Numbered from the stretch's first letter, positions 8,154 through 16,626 are shown. The stretch is 34,031 nt of DNA from Sphingobium sp. AP50 (GCF_900109095.1 NZ_FNYZ01000034.1:1-34031), one strand, 5' to 3'. The notes: generated from the sequence alone by a model not told the origin. Made by a program: numbers and translations.

Positions 8154-8616
8154 TTTACCGAATCCCATGCTAGTCCGCAGCCTTGTCTCGCAGGCATGTA
8201 ACATCGAAGTAAAGATGCATTTTTCTTCCGAAACCGACCGCCAGCCTGCATATGATAGACACTCAGCTGAAAATCGTGTCGCGCGCCTTAGAGTCAACAT
8301 CGATCGCCATGCGTCTGGGTAACCGGCGTATGCTTGAGCAGCTCGCTGCTAATGTTGAAGCATCTGCCAACGTGGTCACACCTAGGGGATCCGGCCGCCG
8401 TCTTCGAAACTGACGTATTCTCGTATCGCTGGCATCTGAACGACGGCAGGCTGATACGAAACGGACGAAGAGCGCGACTTCGGATCAGAATGCTGAGCTA
8501 GCTGGTGCCGCCACAGCCTTTGGCGGAATGCGTGGCGACCAGTTCAGTTGTACAGGCAGCCATGCGAGACATTTGTTCAAGAATCACGTACCGCCGCCAT
8601 CACTCGAACTAGATGT
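8154..8616. other. Intergenic region upstream of the ATPase-HNH pair
   Basis: No gene is supported. The ATPase frame is open through 8154-8300, but that part lacks similarity to the partner's start and is better read as leader. Between 8300 and 8616 I see no coding sequence, retron-like structure or repeat array. The promoter of the ATPase-HNH pair must lie here, but no clear -35/-10 pair stands out. Confidence 0.4.
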
Positions 8617-9117
8617 CTAGAAGATCGTCTCACCAAATCGACGCTTCAAATGTTCCGCAACGCTGTGCGAGTATCGCTTCTGTCGATCCAAACTCGGGCT
8701 GTGATAGACACCAACTGCTTCCCAAAAGCTGCCGGTCGACGTCAGGGCAGAAACGAAAATCCAGCGGGCCGCGTTGGCGTTGAAGCATGGGTCATACCGC
8801 AGCCAGTGGCGAACGTCTTGCGGCGGACGTTCCAACATATCAGCGATCCTGGGCACCCACCAGCTATTGATCTGGAGTGGCCCTAGATCATGGCTCCCGT
8901 CGCTGTTCTTCACAGCAGCACCGATCCATCCACCTTCCTGGTCGCGCAATCCCCACAAGGTCACTTCGAGCCATCTCTGTCCGCCCGCCGCTTGTCTGAT
9001 ACATTTGGCGACCCTACTTTCAGCGATCGCATCATGACCAGCAGGTACCGCACGAGCATCGGACTGCCAGAGGGTCAGCACTATGATCAACATGAAACGC
9101 TTACCGATCATGGCCAT
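8617..9117 (-). CDS. Lytic transglycosylase of the transfer operon, exported
   Basis: This is a 166-residue lysozyme-like transglycosylase that would cleave peptidoglycan locally for conjugation. Residues 1-24 form a signal peptide (MAMIGKRFMLIIVLTLWQSDARA). The SLT domain includes the catalytic-glutamate segment GLRDQEGGW, the SHDLGPLQIN motif and the closing FWEAVGVYHSP. The frame is open much further upstream inside the relaxase gene, but ATG 9117 has GAGGAG upstream and starts the signal peptide. It overlaps the relaxase 3' end by 17 bases, so it is the last gene of the coupled operon. A diverged remnant of a related gene lies at 1993-2190. Confidence 0.85.
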   Translation of the reverse strand: MAMIGKRFMLIIVLTLWQSDARAVPAGHDAIAESRVAKCIRQAAGGQRWLEVTLWGLRDQEGGWIGAAVKNSDGSHDLGPLQINSWWVPRIADMLERPPQDVRHWLRYDPCFNANAARWIFVSALTSTGSFWEAVGVYHSPSLDRQKRYSHSVAEHLKRRFGETIF

Positions 9118-12034
9118 GCAATCGCTCCTCGGGTTTCCTGTCGACGACACGCTCCTGGGCCTTAGAAGCCTGGGCCTTTCGCTCCCCGACAAGTGTCTGC
9201 AAATGACGATCGAGCGTCTCGAACAACGAACGGGCATTGCCCGCAAGGCGTCCGGCGAGTGTGCGGTTTGGCCCTCGCTGATCAAGCTGGCGCGCGAGCA
9301 CCCTGCCCTCCGCCTTGCGCCGCTCCTCAAGCTGATCGAGCCTCATTCCATTTAAGCGCGCTTCGTTCCGAGCGGCAAAGCGCTTGCTGTGATCTCGCTC
9401 GAGCCGCCCCAATCCTTCGAGTGCCGAAGTTTTCTCGCCGGTACGCTCTGCGAGCTTGGCGACCAGCTTCATGGCGTCCTCCGTCCAGAGTTTGACGCCG
9501 TATCGTGCTCGCGTGATGGCAGTGTAGAAGTTCTGCCCATTGACGAGCGGTGAGGCCACGGGTGCGAGAACATAGACCCGGTCGTAGGTTTTTGACTGGG
9601 CAGAATATACGGTCTCCGCATAACCATGGTCCCAAGTGGAATGGCGTCCAAGATCGATCTGCTGCACCCGATCGCTGCGGTCCCAACGAACCGTGGCTAT
9701 CATGCCTTCGAGCTTTTCCACCGTCCCGCGTTCGGCGTTTTTGAGATCCAGTTCCTTGGTCGCGAGCCGCCACTGGATGCGATCGCCCGCAGCGAGGTTG
9801 CGATGCTCCGACAAGAACACGTTCACCTGCGCGGCCTTGCTCGTCCGGGGATCCCAATTGTGGATGCGCCCCTGTTCGTCAGCCAATCGCACGAGCTGCC
9901 GCCCCTTTGCATCGCGGACCACCGCAATGACCCGATATTCGCCGTCGCGCGCCAGCCCAGCACCAACCTGATCACGGTTGAATTTCAGGACCTGGCCACC
10001 GGAATAGAAGCGGGCCATCTGCTTCTCCTGATCGCTAAGTCCGGCGGGTGTCAGGACAGCGAGCCGGGTGTCCTCGGCGGCAACGACGCCCTCTCGCTGC
10101 AATGTCTCGCGGATCTGGCTGTTGACGATCAAGCGCGTGGCATTCTCCAGAACGAGGATGTTCGTGGTTGCCCGGCTTTCAGGCTTGAGGCGCTTCCATT
10201 CGGCAACAAGGCTCTTGGCAAGCTCCTCCGCATCAGCGCCGCTAACCACCTTATCGAGATGTTCAATCGAACCAGCATAATCACCGGCGCGGGCATGGGT
10301 GACGGCAAGCTTCATCGCCTTGGTTTCCTGCCGCCGGGACTCCACCAGCTCGGCGGTTGCCATGCCGAGCTTCTGCATGAGCCAGAATGCCTTCCCCTGT
10401 TCGATCGCGCCGGTCTGTCGATTGTCTCCCAGCAGGATGAGCCGCGCGCCGGTTGCCCTGCTGATCTCCAGCACGCGCAGCGCCTGGCGGTTTCCAAGCT
10501 GTCCGGCCTCATCAAGGATCAAGACATCTTTGTCGCTCAGGCCATGCCCGCCGCTCGCTAACAGGCTGGCGACGGTCCGGGACGCAATCTCCGCGCGGTC
10601 ACCCAGCTCAGCGGCAGCAGATGACGTCGGCGCAAGCGCCGTCAGAACCTTCCCGGTATGTGCCGCATCCTTGAGCGAGCGAACCAACATCGATTTCCCC
10701 GCCCCTGCCACACCGTGCACGGCCGTAATCCGGTCTCCCGATAATGCCATGTGGACGAGGGCCTGCTCCTGCGCAGGACTCAGGATGCCGCCTTCCAGGA
10801 CAGGAAGCAGCCGGTCTGCACTGGCGACCTGCCGGCCGTCGCCCAGCGACAGCGCAAGGTGTTGGGTCAGAGCCTGTTCGATCCTTACCGTCCTGCGGCT
10901 GGTTCGCCCTCGTGTGAGGATGGCGTCGCCCGTCTGCCCCCGCGTCGCCAGCAACTTACGGCGGCTCTCATGGTCGGTCAGGAGCGGTCTCAGGTCTTCG
11001 AAGCGGACCTCACCCACATGGGAAGCAAGGCCGGTCGCAATGAGGCGACCAAGGGAGTTTACAGCCTCCCGCCCCTCCGATTGCCTGATGCCGAACAGGG
11101 CCGCCCGGGCTGCGTCCGCGGCCTCCACCGGGACGGGGCGATCGCCAGCCTCCCGTGCTTCGGCGAGGATAGCGCCAAGCGCCGGTTCATAGCGTCCGAT
11201 TCGCATTTGCCAGCGATCATGGAGCTCGTTCAGCCCCACTTTCACCTTTGGGCCGCGCGTCTCGTAGAAACTCTGGCGGCGCGCCGCCTGTCCCGAAAGG
11301 CCATGCTCAGCGGCATGGGCGTTGATCTGCTCGGCGCGTTGCGACATCTCGGTGATCAGCGCCTTTGGCACCCCTCTGATTTCGAACAATCCCCGCCGGG
11401 GATCGAAGTCGATCTGAAATCCATGCTCCCTCAACTGGTGGGCAAGGGCGTTCCGGTAAATCTGTCCGCTCGCCATCTGCTCGGCATACATGGCCCGCGT
11501 TTCGAGACTGGCCATCGGGTCTCCGGGGTCGCGGTTCGTCATGTTGAGGATGACGACATGAGTGTGGAGATGGGGATCAAGCTCACGGCTGGCGTGCTCG
11601 GTAAAACGTGCCCACAAGAGCCGACCCGTCGTCTCATGGACGACTTTCCCCTCCTCCCGGCGGCGCAGCTGGGCATGTTCCTCAAGATAGGAGAGCGCCG
11701 CGTCGATGGCCTTCTCATGCGCAGCAATTATTCTCTCGTCGCCAAGAGCCAGCGCCATGATCGACACCGATTTGGGCGCGCTGATCGCAAAGTCCCACCC
11801 CGGATGATGGTCGATCCCCTCCGCTCGCCGACGCCCCAGCTGCTGGTCTGCGACCGCGCCGCTGAGCAACGCCTTAAACTGCGCGGGATCCACTTCTCCG
11901 CGCAGCCCCAGCTCGCCCGCCATCGCGCCACCCCAGGAGGAAGTCTCCGCTTCTCCCTTCGTATAATAGTCCCCCACGGTGTAATAGCGGGCGATGTTGC
12001 CCGCCGTGCCCTTCAGGCGGCGCGGATGCATCAT
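9101..12034 (-). CDS. MobF (TrwC/TraI-type) conjugative relaxase-helicase
   Basis: This 977-residue protein would nick oriT, attach covalently to the 5' end and unwind the transferred strand. The N-terminal relaxase has paired tyrosines (ARYYTVGDYY, Y17/Y18 and Y23/Y24), the motif HPGWDFAISAPKSVSIMAL, and metal-binding histidines in FTEHASR and DPHLHTH (H147, H157, H159). A RecD-like helicase follows: Walker A GVAGAGKS near residue 440, LILDEAGQLG, and LLGDNRQTGAIEQG. The C-terminus is arginine/lysine-rich and the protein is within the family range. The start ATG overlaps the coupling-protein stop as ATGA. In order and coupling this matches the R388 trwABC type of operon. Confidence 0.95.
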   Translation of the reverse strand: MMHPRRLKGTAGNIARYYTVGDYYTKGEAETSSWGGAMAGELGLRGEVDPAQFKALLSGAVADQQLGRRRAEGIDHHPGWDFAISAPKSVSIMALALGDERIIAAHEKAIDAALSYLEEHAQLRRREEGKVVHETTGRLLWARFTEHASRELDPHLHTHVVILNMTNRDPGDPMASLETRAMYAEQMASGQIYRNALAHQLREHGFQIDFDPRRGLFEIRGVPKALITEMSQRAEQINAHAAEHGLSGQAARRQSFYETRGPKVKVGLNELHDRWQMRIGRYEPALGAILAEAREAGDRPVPVEAADAARAALFGIRQSEGREAVNSLGRLIATGLASHVGEVRFEDLRPLLTDHESRRKLLATRGQTGDAILTRGRTSRRTVRIEQALTQHLALSLGDGRQVASADRLLPVLEGGILSPAQEQALVHMALSGDRITAVHGVAGAGKSMLVRSLKDAAHTGKVLTALAPTSSAAAELGDRAEIASRTVASLLASGGHGLSDKDVLILDEAGQLGNRQALRVLEISRATGARLILLGDNRQTGAIEQGKAFWLMQKLGMATAELVESRRQETKAMKLAVTHARAGDYAGSIEHLDKVVSGADAEELAKSLVAEWKRLKPESRATTNILVLENATRLIVNSQIRETLQREGVVAAEDTRLAVLTPAGLSDQEKQMARFYSGGQVLKFNRDQVGAGLARDGEYRVIAVVRDAKGRQLVRLADEQGRIHNWDPRTSKAAQVNVFLSEHRNLAAGDRIQWRLATKELDLKNAERGTVEKLEGMIATVRWDRSDRVQQIDLGRHSTWDHGYAETVYSAQSKTYDRVYVLAPVASPLVNGQNFYTAITRARYGVKLWTEDAMKLVAKLAERTGEKTSALEGLGRLERDHSKRFAARNEARLNGMRLDQLEERRKAEGRVLARQLDQRGPNRTLAGRLAGNARSLFETLDRHLQTLVGERKAQASKAQERVVDRKPEERLHGHDR

Positions 12035-14034
12035 GCCGGCCTCGCATCGTCTCGCTGGCCGTTGGACCGGCTATGCTTGTGGAGCTTGAAACCACTCCTT
12101 GGTCCAAGGAGCTTAGGCGGATCAACAATCGGGGCGTTCCCGGCCGGTTCCGACACTTCGTTGCCTTCATCGGTGAGCGGCTCATTCGGTGCTGGCTTTT
12201 TGGGGGAACCGCTCGCCAGGGGCAGCTCCGGCTCTGTTGACGCTTTCTTCTCAGTGCGACGACGCTTCCGTTGCGGTGACGTCTCAGGCTGAGACGGATC
12301 GTTGCTGTCATCGAAACGCTTGGCTGGTTCGGTTCGCTCGACAAATGCCGGCTCGATCGTCGGCAGCCCATTGTACCGATCCCTAAAATGAACGACCGGC
12401 AGATTTCTTCCAAACCGCAGAAAGCCCGACAGGTTGGGGAGGTTCGTAACTTCGGTGTGCATGACCAGCGGACGGGTGACCTGCATGCGGGAGAGGTTGA
12501 CGCCGTCCCGCATGTCGTTGACCCCATAGGACATGCCCTCATTGGCCTCTACCTGCTCGACCTGCCCTAAATTCTCCGAGACATGCTTCGCCGTGGGCGT
12601 ATCGTTTGCCCGTAGCGCCACCCAGGTCGAGCAATAGCCAGTAATCGCCGCCGCATCCTGGATGCCATAGGTTGCCTCCAGCTGGGGATAGGACTGGAAC
12701 CCCAATATACCGCACCCGCCATATTTGCGGGCGCGCGCCAGGAAGTCACTGAGTGAAGGCAGCCGCTGGAGCGTCGGCAGTTCATCGATGACGCAATAGA
12801 GGCGTCGCTTCTGGTCAGGCGGAAGGCTCATGATCGCGCTGATCGCGATATCGAGCCAGACCGTCACCAGCGGCCGCAGGGAGGGGAGCTGATCGGCTTT
12901 AACCGTAATGAAAAGCCAGCTGTCATCCTCTTCATTGGCGACCCAGTCGCGCACCGAGAAACCATCCAGCGTGTCATCCAGATAAGAGAAGCTGCGCATG
13001 ACGGAAGCCAGCTCGGCACGAATGCCAGCGGACGTTCGATCCCCCTCCATCGAGATGAAGGCGGCGGCATCGGTCCCTTCCGCAAAGGCGGCCAGCGTCT
13101 TCAAGGGGCTCCGAAGCAGGGTGTCGAGCAAGACCGAGATGAGCATTTGCCTGTTCTTGGCGAGCTTGCGGAAGACGGCGACCAATGTGCCTCTTGCCGC
13201 CTTTGCCCAGAAGGGATCGCCTCCCTTGTCCGGGATCGTGGATTCCGCGATTTGATCATAATGATAGTCGCGCGGCACATCGACCCAGGGGGACCAGCTG
13301 TCCGCTCGCGCATCGAGCGGGTTCAGCAATATGTCGTGCCCTGGCCGGTAGAATTTCTCGACGAAGGTGCCGGCGGTATCGAATACGATCGCCCGACGCC
13401 CCTTGCTGCGCATCCCCGCCAGCATCTTAACGATGATGTTGGTCTTGCCCGTCCCCGGCGCACCGCAGATCAGGATATGCTCTGGCTCGAACTCCTCCGG
13501 GACCGGTACGCCGCCGATGGCGAAGCTTCCCCGCCGCGAACGCCACAGCAGACGGCGCAACTGTCGGGCTGTCCCGAACCGGGCGCCCCGAATGAACTGA
13601 TTGGAGCCGAGACCCTTCCCGGTTCGGGTGAAATAGAACCAGGCCCAAAGAAGCATGACCGCGGCGAAGGCACCTGACAGGGCCGCCCCATAAATCAGAT
13701 GCTGCTCCATCGCCTGCATGGTCTTTTTTGCGATGGGAGAGGCCAGCAGCATGTCCGAGTTCGTCCAATATTGGCGGCCAGCCGGGGTCCTGAACAGGAT
13801 CGGTGCGCCGCCCGGTACGTCACTCTTCAACGTGGCTTCGGCAATCTTCATCGCGACGAAGCGTTGATAGTCGCTGGATTTTTCAAGCACGTACCAGATG
13901 ATACCGCCGATCCAGATCACAAGGCCTGCGAGCGAAGTCTGGAAGAAGACCTGGGTCGTCATCCTGACATTGTGAACGATGGCCTGGCCACCACGAGTCC
14001 AGGAGCCCAGCGTGTCATTGCGAAAGATGCTCAT
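12031..14034 (-). CDS. Type IV coupling protein (TrwB/TraD-type)
   Basis: This 667-residue inner-membrane ATPase links the relaxosome to the secretion channel and pumps DNA. Two transmembrane helices lie at about 29-50 (SLAGLVIWIGGIIWYVL) and 113-135 (GAALSGAFAAVMLLWAWFYF). The motor domain carries Walker A GAPGTGKT (191-198) and Walker B VIDELP (415-420). A further conserved stretch, GFQSYPQLEATYG, follows. The last ~110 residues are charged and low complexity (QRKRRRTEKK), as in many coupling proteins. It overlaps the genes on both sides by four bases (ATGA at 14031-14034 and at 12031-12034), so three genes are read as one coupled unit. Confidence 0.94.
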   Translation of the reverse strand: MSIFRNDTLGSWTRGGQAIVHNVRMTTQVFFQTSLAGLVIWIGGIIWYVLEKSSDYQRFVAMKIAEATLKSDVPGGAPILFRTPAGRQYWTNSDMLLASPIAKKTMQAMEQHLIYGAALSGAFAAVMLLWAWFYFTRTGKGLGSNQFIRGARFGTARQLRRLLWRSRRGSFAIGGVPVPEEFEPEHILICGAPGTGKTNIIVKMLAGMRSKGRRAIVFDTAGTFVEKFYRPGHDILLNPLDARADSWSPWVDVPRDYHYDQIAESTIPDKGGDPFWAKAARGTLVAVFRKLAKNRQMLISVLLDTLLRSPLKTLAAFAEGTDAAAFISMEGDRTSAGIRAELASVMRSFSYLDDTLDGFSVRDWVANEEDDSWLFITVKADQLPSLRPLVTVWLDIAISAIMSLPPDQKRRLYCVIDELPTLQRLPSLSDFLARARKYGGCGILGFQSYPQLEATYGIQDAAAITGYCSTWVALRANDTPTAKHVSENLGQVEQVEANEGMSYGVNDMRDGVNLSRMQVTRPLVMHTEVTNLPNLSGFLRFGRNLPVVHFRDRYNGLPTIEPAFVERTEPAKRFDDSNDPSQPETSPQRKRRRTEKKASTEPELPLASGSPKKPAPNEPLTDEGNEVSEPAGNAPIVDPPKLLGPRSGFKLHKHSRSNGQRDDARPA

Positions 14035-14333
14035 AGCGCACCATCTTCGGGCGCGAGCAGCCCCCGTTCGAGGAGTAGAGCGCGGGCATCATCCATGCCC
14101 TTCTGAAGAATATCGGGGCGTCGCGTTCCTACCGAGGCTGCCAGAATGGCGAAGACCTGGATGAGGGTCGCCTGCACCTCATCGAAGCGGCCATGATAGC
14201 CGCCGGCATCGACCCCTTCGAACCGATCGAGGATGTCGCGGACATATTCTGGAACGCTGAGCCGCGCCGATCGGGCGCCGGCGACGAGACGCCCATGGAG
14301 AGCGTCCTTCAATCTGATGTTGATCCTGGGCAA
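14031..14333 (-). CDS. Ribbon-helix-helix relaxosome accessory protein
   Basis: This 100-residue protein starts with a ribbon-helix-helix-like fold: the beta strand PRINIRLKDAL, helix A (HGRLVAGARSA), the turn LSVPEYVRDILD and helix B. The rest is helical. Being first in the operon, next to the probable oriT, it corresponds in position to TrwA, TraY or MobC-type proteins, which bind oriT, assist nicking and repress their own operon. That role is inferred from fold and position. Its stop overlaps the coupling-protein start (ATGA). Confidence 0.8.
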   Translation of the reverse strand: MPRINIRLKDALHGRLVAGARSARLSVPEYVRDILDRFEGVDAGGYHGRFDEVQATLIQVFAILAASVGTRRPDILQKGMDDARALLLERGLLAPEDGAL

Positions 14334-14485
14334 GCGCCGAACTCCTGTTCGTTGCCTGTCCAGATGGGGTGAAGCCCGGCCTTTATACCCGGAATTTCAG
14401 GCGATCTCAATGCCTTACATCTAGGTAACAGGCACCTCCATGGTGCCAAAGCTTATCAAACACTTAGCCTCGCATTGTCCCCAAT

Positions 14486-14545
14486 CGGTGCCCGTTTGGT
14501 GCCAGTTCCCGCCGAGAAAGGCGACACCGGCACCAACGGGCACCG
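14486..14545. repeat. Long inverted repeat in oriT region
   Basis: CGGTGCCCGTTTGGTGCC (14486-14503) pairs with GGCACCAACGGGCACCG (14529-14545), leaving a single-base bulge and a 25-base loop. It is a likely binding site for the ribbon-helix-helix protein or relaxase. Confidence 0.8.
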
Positions 14546-14584
14546 GGCCAAGACCCGCAGATATCCTTGTGATTCGCGCCCGCA

Positions 14585-14615
14585 GCACCCGTGCGTACGG
14601 TGCATTACAATACGC
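14585..14615. promoter_or_regulatory. Putative relaxase hairpin and nic region
   Basis: GCACC (14585-14589) and GGTGC (14599-14603) form a hairpin. Next to it is ATTACAATACGC, containing GCGTATTGT on the minus strand (14607-14615). Which strand is nicked, and where, cannot be decided from sequence alone. Confidence 0.5.
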
Positions 14616-14636
14616 CCTGTGCGTGCGTCCCCTCGT

Positions 14637-14659
14637 CGCAGCGGGCTCGCCCCGCTGCG
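14637..14659. repeat. Perfect 9-bp stem-loop in oriT region
   Basis: CGCAGCGGG (14637-14645) and CCCGCTGCG (14651-14659) are separated by CTCGC. No T-run follows on either strand, so it is not a typical terminator. Confidence 0.7.
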
Positions 14660-14816
14660 CTGCCTCGTGCCGGAAGGCGCGGGGCACCCCGAAGAGGATT
14701 TCCTTTCCTGCGGAACGCAGCAGCAGCAAATCGATCTGCGCGACAGATTGCATTCGTTGCGATGATCCTCGATATTGTGATCGGCGGGCAGACCATCCAA
14801 TGTGAAAGGATGATCA

Positions 14817-15077
14817 ATGCCCAAGTTGAATGACCGTGATCGGCTCGCAGACCTCGAAGCGCGCCAGACGAAAATAGCGCAAGAGATCCTCGACGCCCGC
14901 CGCGCTCTGCGCGGCAAATATGCCTCCATCATAAGCGACATGGAGGTTGAGAAGCTCAGCGAAAGAGACTTTCGCGACCTGCTTCAGCACGCGATCAGGG
15001 TGGGTGGGCCAACCGCTATCGCTGCATTGAAAAGCCTTGCGCCGGCCTCAAAATCCCAACCGGAAAAGCGCCCATAG
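14817..15077 (+). CDS. Small coiled-coil protein next to oriT (TraC/TraD-like)
   Basis: This 86-residue protein opens with a long charged helix (RDRLADLEARQTKIAQEILD), probably a coiled coil, followed by MEVEKLSERDFRDLLQHAI and a lysine/proline-rich tail. It resembles small transfer proteins encoded divergently from relaxosome operons (TraC/TraD type). The family match is weak and rests mainly on position and shape. AAAGGA eight bases upstream supports the ATG. A decayed paralogue lies at 4342-4658, which shows that the gene belonged to more than one module in this DNA. Confidence 0.7.
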   Translation: MPKLNDRDRLADLEARQTKIAQEILDARRALRGKYASIISDMEVEKLSERDFRDLLQHAIRVGGPTAIAALKSLAPASKSQPEKRP

Positions 15078-15205
15078 GGCGTCCCTGCGACGAGCACGGC
15101 GAAGCCGCGCGCAGGAGGCCCGCGTTCCCAAGAATGCGGCATCGTTGCCCGACGGGACGGGCGCGCAGCGCCTGTCCTTGAGGGCAACGACATAGAGCGA
15201 CAGAC

Positions 15206-15246
15206 AAAAAAAGTGGGAGCTATCGGACCCGCGCCCGACAGCTCCC
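15206..15246 (-). terminator. Rho-independent terminator after DUF2493 gene 1
   Basis: Read leftward, GGGAGCT-G-TCGG pairs with CCGA-T-AGCTCCC around a short loop, followed by AC and seven T's (A's at 15206-15212). It lies 18 bases beyond the stop at 15264. It belongs to a set of three similar terminators (also 16590-16626 and 17921-17959). Confidence 0.85.
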
Positions 15247-15263
15247 GCATATCCTTCGCGGCG

Positions 15264-16247
15264 TCAGTCAGCCCAGTGCGCCGGGCCGTCATAGAGTGAG
15301 AGTAACACCGGCGCGACACCGATGGAGCGCATCACCCTCACCAGCTGAGCTTGGATACCGCTCCCTTCAGCGACGATGGCCTCGACTGGCCGCAACCGCG
15401 CGATCTGATCGTTGCGCACGAACCCGGCGCGATTTCCCCAGCGCGCCTTGTCGATGCCCAGTTTCACCACCGGCGTCCTGGTCTTTGCCGCCCACGCCTC
15501 GGCAATTGCGTCGCCGCCGCTATTCTGGGCCGTGGTCAGAAGAACCATTTGCGGCCGGATCGCCTTGGCCCTCGACAGAGCCTTCCAGATCGGCTCCGGG
15601 TCCGCCCACTGACTTCCGCCGGAGAAAACCACCAACGGTCCTTCGGGGTGATGCTGTCCGATCCGGCGCTGGCGTCGCGCCGCGAGATAGTCCGTCCCGT
15701 TGATGACGCTGGCAGTCCGCTTGGAAGATACCAACGTCGCCCTTGGCGCCGACCAGGGCCTGCCGGTCTCGTTATGATAAACCGCTGCGGCATGGTCCCG
15801 CATGCAGGCCAGAGCGTCTGCAGCCTCGTCGAGAAAGGCCAGCTCCTCATGCGCGCGCTCCAGCTCCACGGCGTGGATTTCGCTACCGTCAACCTGCCGG
15901 AGAAGGTCGCGCATCTGCCTTGCCGCGCCATCGGCTTGTCCCGCTGCCTGATCGCTCACCCGATGGAAACTGTGAACGATGCCCCATGCGATGCGCCCTG
16001 CCACCTTCTCCAGCCTGGTATCCCGTAGAACGTCGAAGAGCGTCGTCACGATCAACTCGACCGCGAACTGGACTTGCGTCGCATCGGGCATGTGCCCTGC
16101 GCGCTCTTCGTCGTCCCGGCTCACCCTCACGCCATCAAGGTCCGTCTCGAAAGCGGCGAGAAAGCTGTCGGACGTGACCGCGCTTTCATCAGCAATGAGA
16201 GCGGCAATCTCGGTGAAGCTACGGACGGAACGCAATGCCTTGGTCAT
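15264..16247 (-). CDS. DUF2493 (SLOG-like) protein, paralogue 1
   Basis: This 327-residue protein has a helical N-terminal half (1-190) and a C-terminal DUF2493 Rossmann-like domain. The domain starts at PLVVFSGGSQWADPEPIW and includes SGGDAIAEAWAAKTRTPVV and the conserved end VEAIVAEGSGIQAQLVRVMR. DUF2493 falls in the SLOG superfamily of nucleotide-derivative binding or processing folds, but the substrate is unknown. ATG 16247 has AGGAGG upstream. It shares the whole architecture of the protein at 16883-17893, from CMRDHAAAVYHNETGRPWS onward, so the two arose by duplication. Related pairs are common on sphingomonad plasmids, in my recollection. Confidence 0.8.
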   Translation of the reverse strand: MTKALRSVRSFTEIAALIADESAVTSDSFLAAFETDLDGVRVSRDDEERAGHMPDATQVQFAVELIVTTLFDVLRDTRLEKVAGRIAWGIVHSFHRVSDQAAGQADGAARQMRDLLRQVDGSEIHAVELERAHEELAFLDEAADALACMRDHAAAVYHNETGRPWSAPRATLVSSKRTASVINGTDYLAARRQRRIGQHHPEGPLVVFSGGSQWADPEPIWKALSRAKAIRPQMVLLTTAQNSGGDAIAEAWAAKTRTPVVKLGIDKARWGNRAGFVRNDQIARLRPVEAIVAEGSGIQAQLVRVMRSIGVAPVLLSLYDGPAHWAD

Positions 16248-16589
16248 GAAAACCTCCTATGATGGAAAGAGGTCTCCTCCCCTGCACGGGCTCCGAGTGA
16301 CGGGGTCAAGGATCGGGGCGCAGCCCCGACCGCGGAGCGGCGATGGGGGGCACGATTTTTTTCGGCACGCGGCAAACCAAGCATGAACGGGCTGCCGCCT
16401 GCCTGCCGAAAAAAATGGTGGGGCCCCGTCGTCCTTGAGGCCGGCGCTGTCCCCGTGCCATGCTTAAAAGACTTGAGAGAAGAAGTGTGGCAGCACCCCA
16501 GGGGGCTCGATGCCCCCTGGGGTGCTATGGTCCTCACGCAACATGTGCCCAACCGCCCATCCGACATTGCCCCGAGCACCGCCGCTGAC
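16248..16589. other. Non-coding block dense in inverted repeats
   Basis: No gene is supported. Three inverted repeats follow one another: TCGGGGC/GCCCCGA (16313-16329, loop GCA), a nested pair (TTTTTTTCGGCA at 16356-16367 with TGCCGAAAAAAA at 16404-16415, and GCGGCA/TGCCGC inside it), and a perfect 14-bp stem at 16493-16525. The middle repeat has T's before and A's after the stem, the reverse of a terminator. This could be a structured RNA, a protein-binding array or a resolution/replication site. Confidence 0.6.
16493..16525. repeat. Perfect 14-bp inverted repeat
   Basis: GCACCCCAGGGGGC (16493-16506) and GCCCCCTGGGGTGC (16512-16525) flank the loop TCGAT. There is no T-run on either side, so the role is unclear. 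Confidence 0.85.
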
Positions 16590-16626
16590 AAAAAAAGGGA
16601 CCGCGCGCCGGATCGGCTGCGGTCCC
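16590..16626 (-). terminator. Rho-independent terminator after the DUF6117 gene
   Basis: GGGACCGC (16597-16604) pairs with GCGGTCCC (16619-16626). Seven A's at 16590-16596 give a T-run when read leftward. It ends the two-gene unit 16656-17893. Confidence 0.87.

Larger units (their letters stand above)
14334..14816. other. Probable oriT region with inverted repeats and divergent promoters
   Basis: This non-coding gap lies between the relaxosome operon and a small divergent gene, the usual place for oriT. It holds three inverted repeats (14486-14545, 14585-14603, 14637-14659). The middle one is a GCACC/GGTGC hairpin followed by ATTACAATACGCC, whose minus strand contains GCGTATTGT. From memory, the MobF plasmid R388 nic region has a GCACC/GGTGC hairpin and TGCGTATTGT, so the resemblance fits the MobF relaxase encoded here. 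Promoters for both directions must also lie here; none is obvious. Confidence 0.6.

Noticed and set aside
8154..8300. Longer start for the ATPase, 49 residues upstream
   Set aside because: The extra residues are unlike the start of the partner protein, whereas the internal ATG matches its opening MRYVDR exactly.
8154..8616. Retron or other non-coding RNA feeding the ATPase-HNH pair
   Set aside because: No reverse transcriptase is encoded anywhere in the window, and I see no msr/msd-like structure here.
9118..9330. Longer start for the transglycosylase
   Set aside because: The extension is the shadow of the relaxase C-terminus, and it would bury the signal peptide internally.
10299..11192. 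Long open frames on the plus strand opposite the relaxase (also 10751-12292)
   Set aside because: They are opposite a well-supported relaxase gene, lack ribosome sites and family features, and follow from GC-rich codon use.
16356..16415. Bidirectional terminator
   Set aside because: The T-run precedes and the A-run follows the stem, the reverse of a terminator on either strand.
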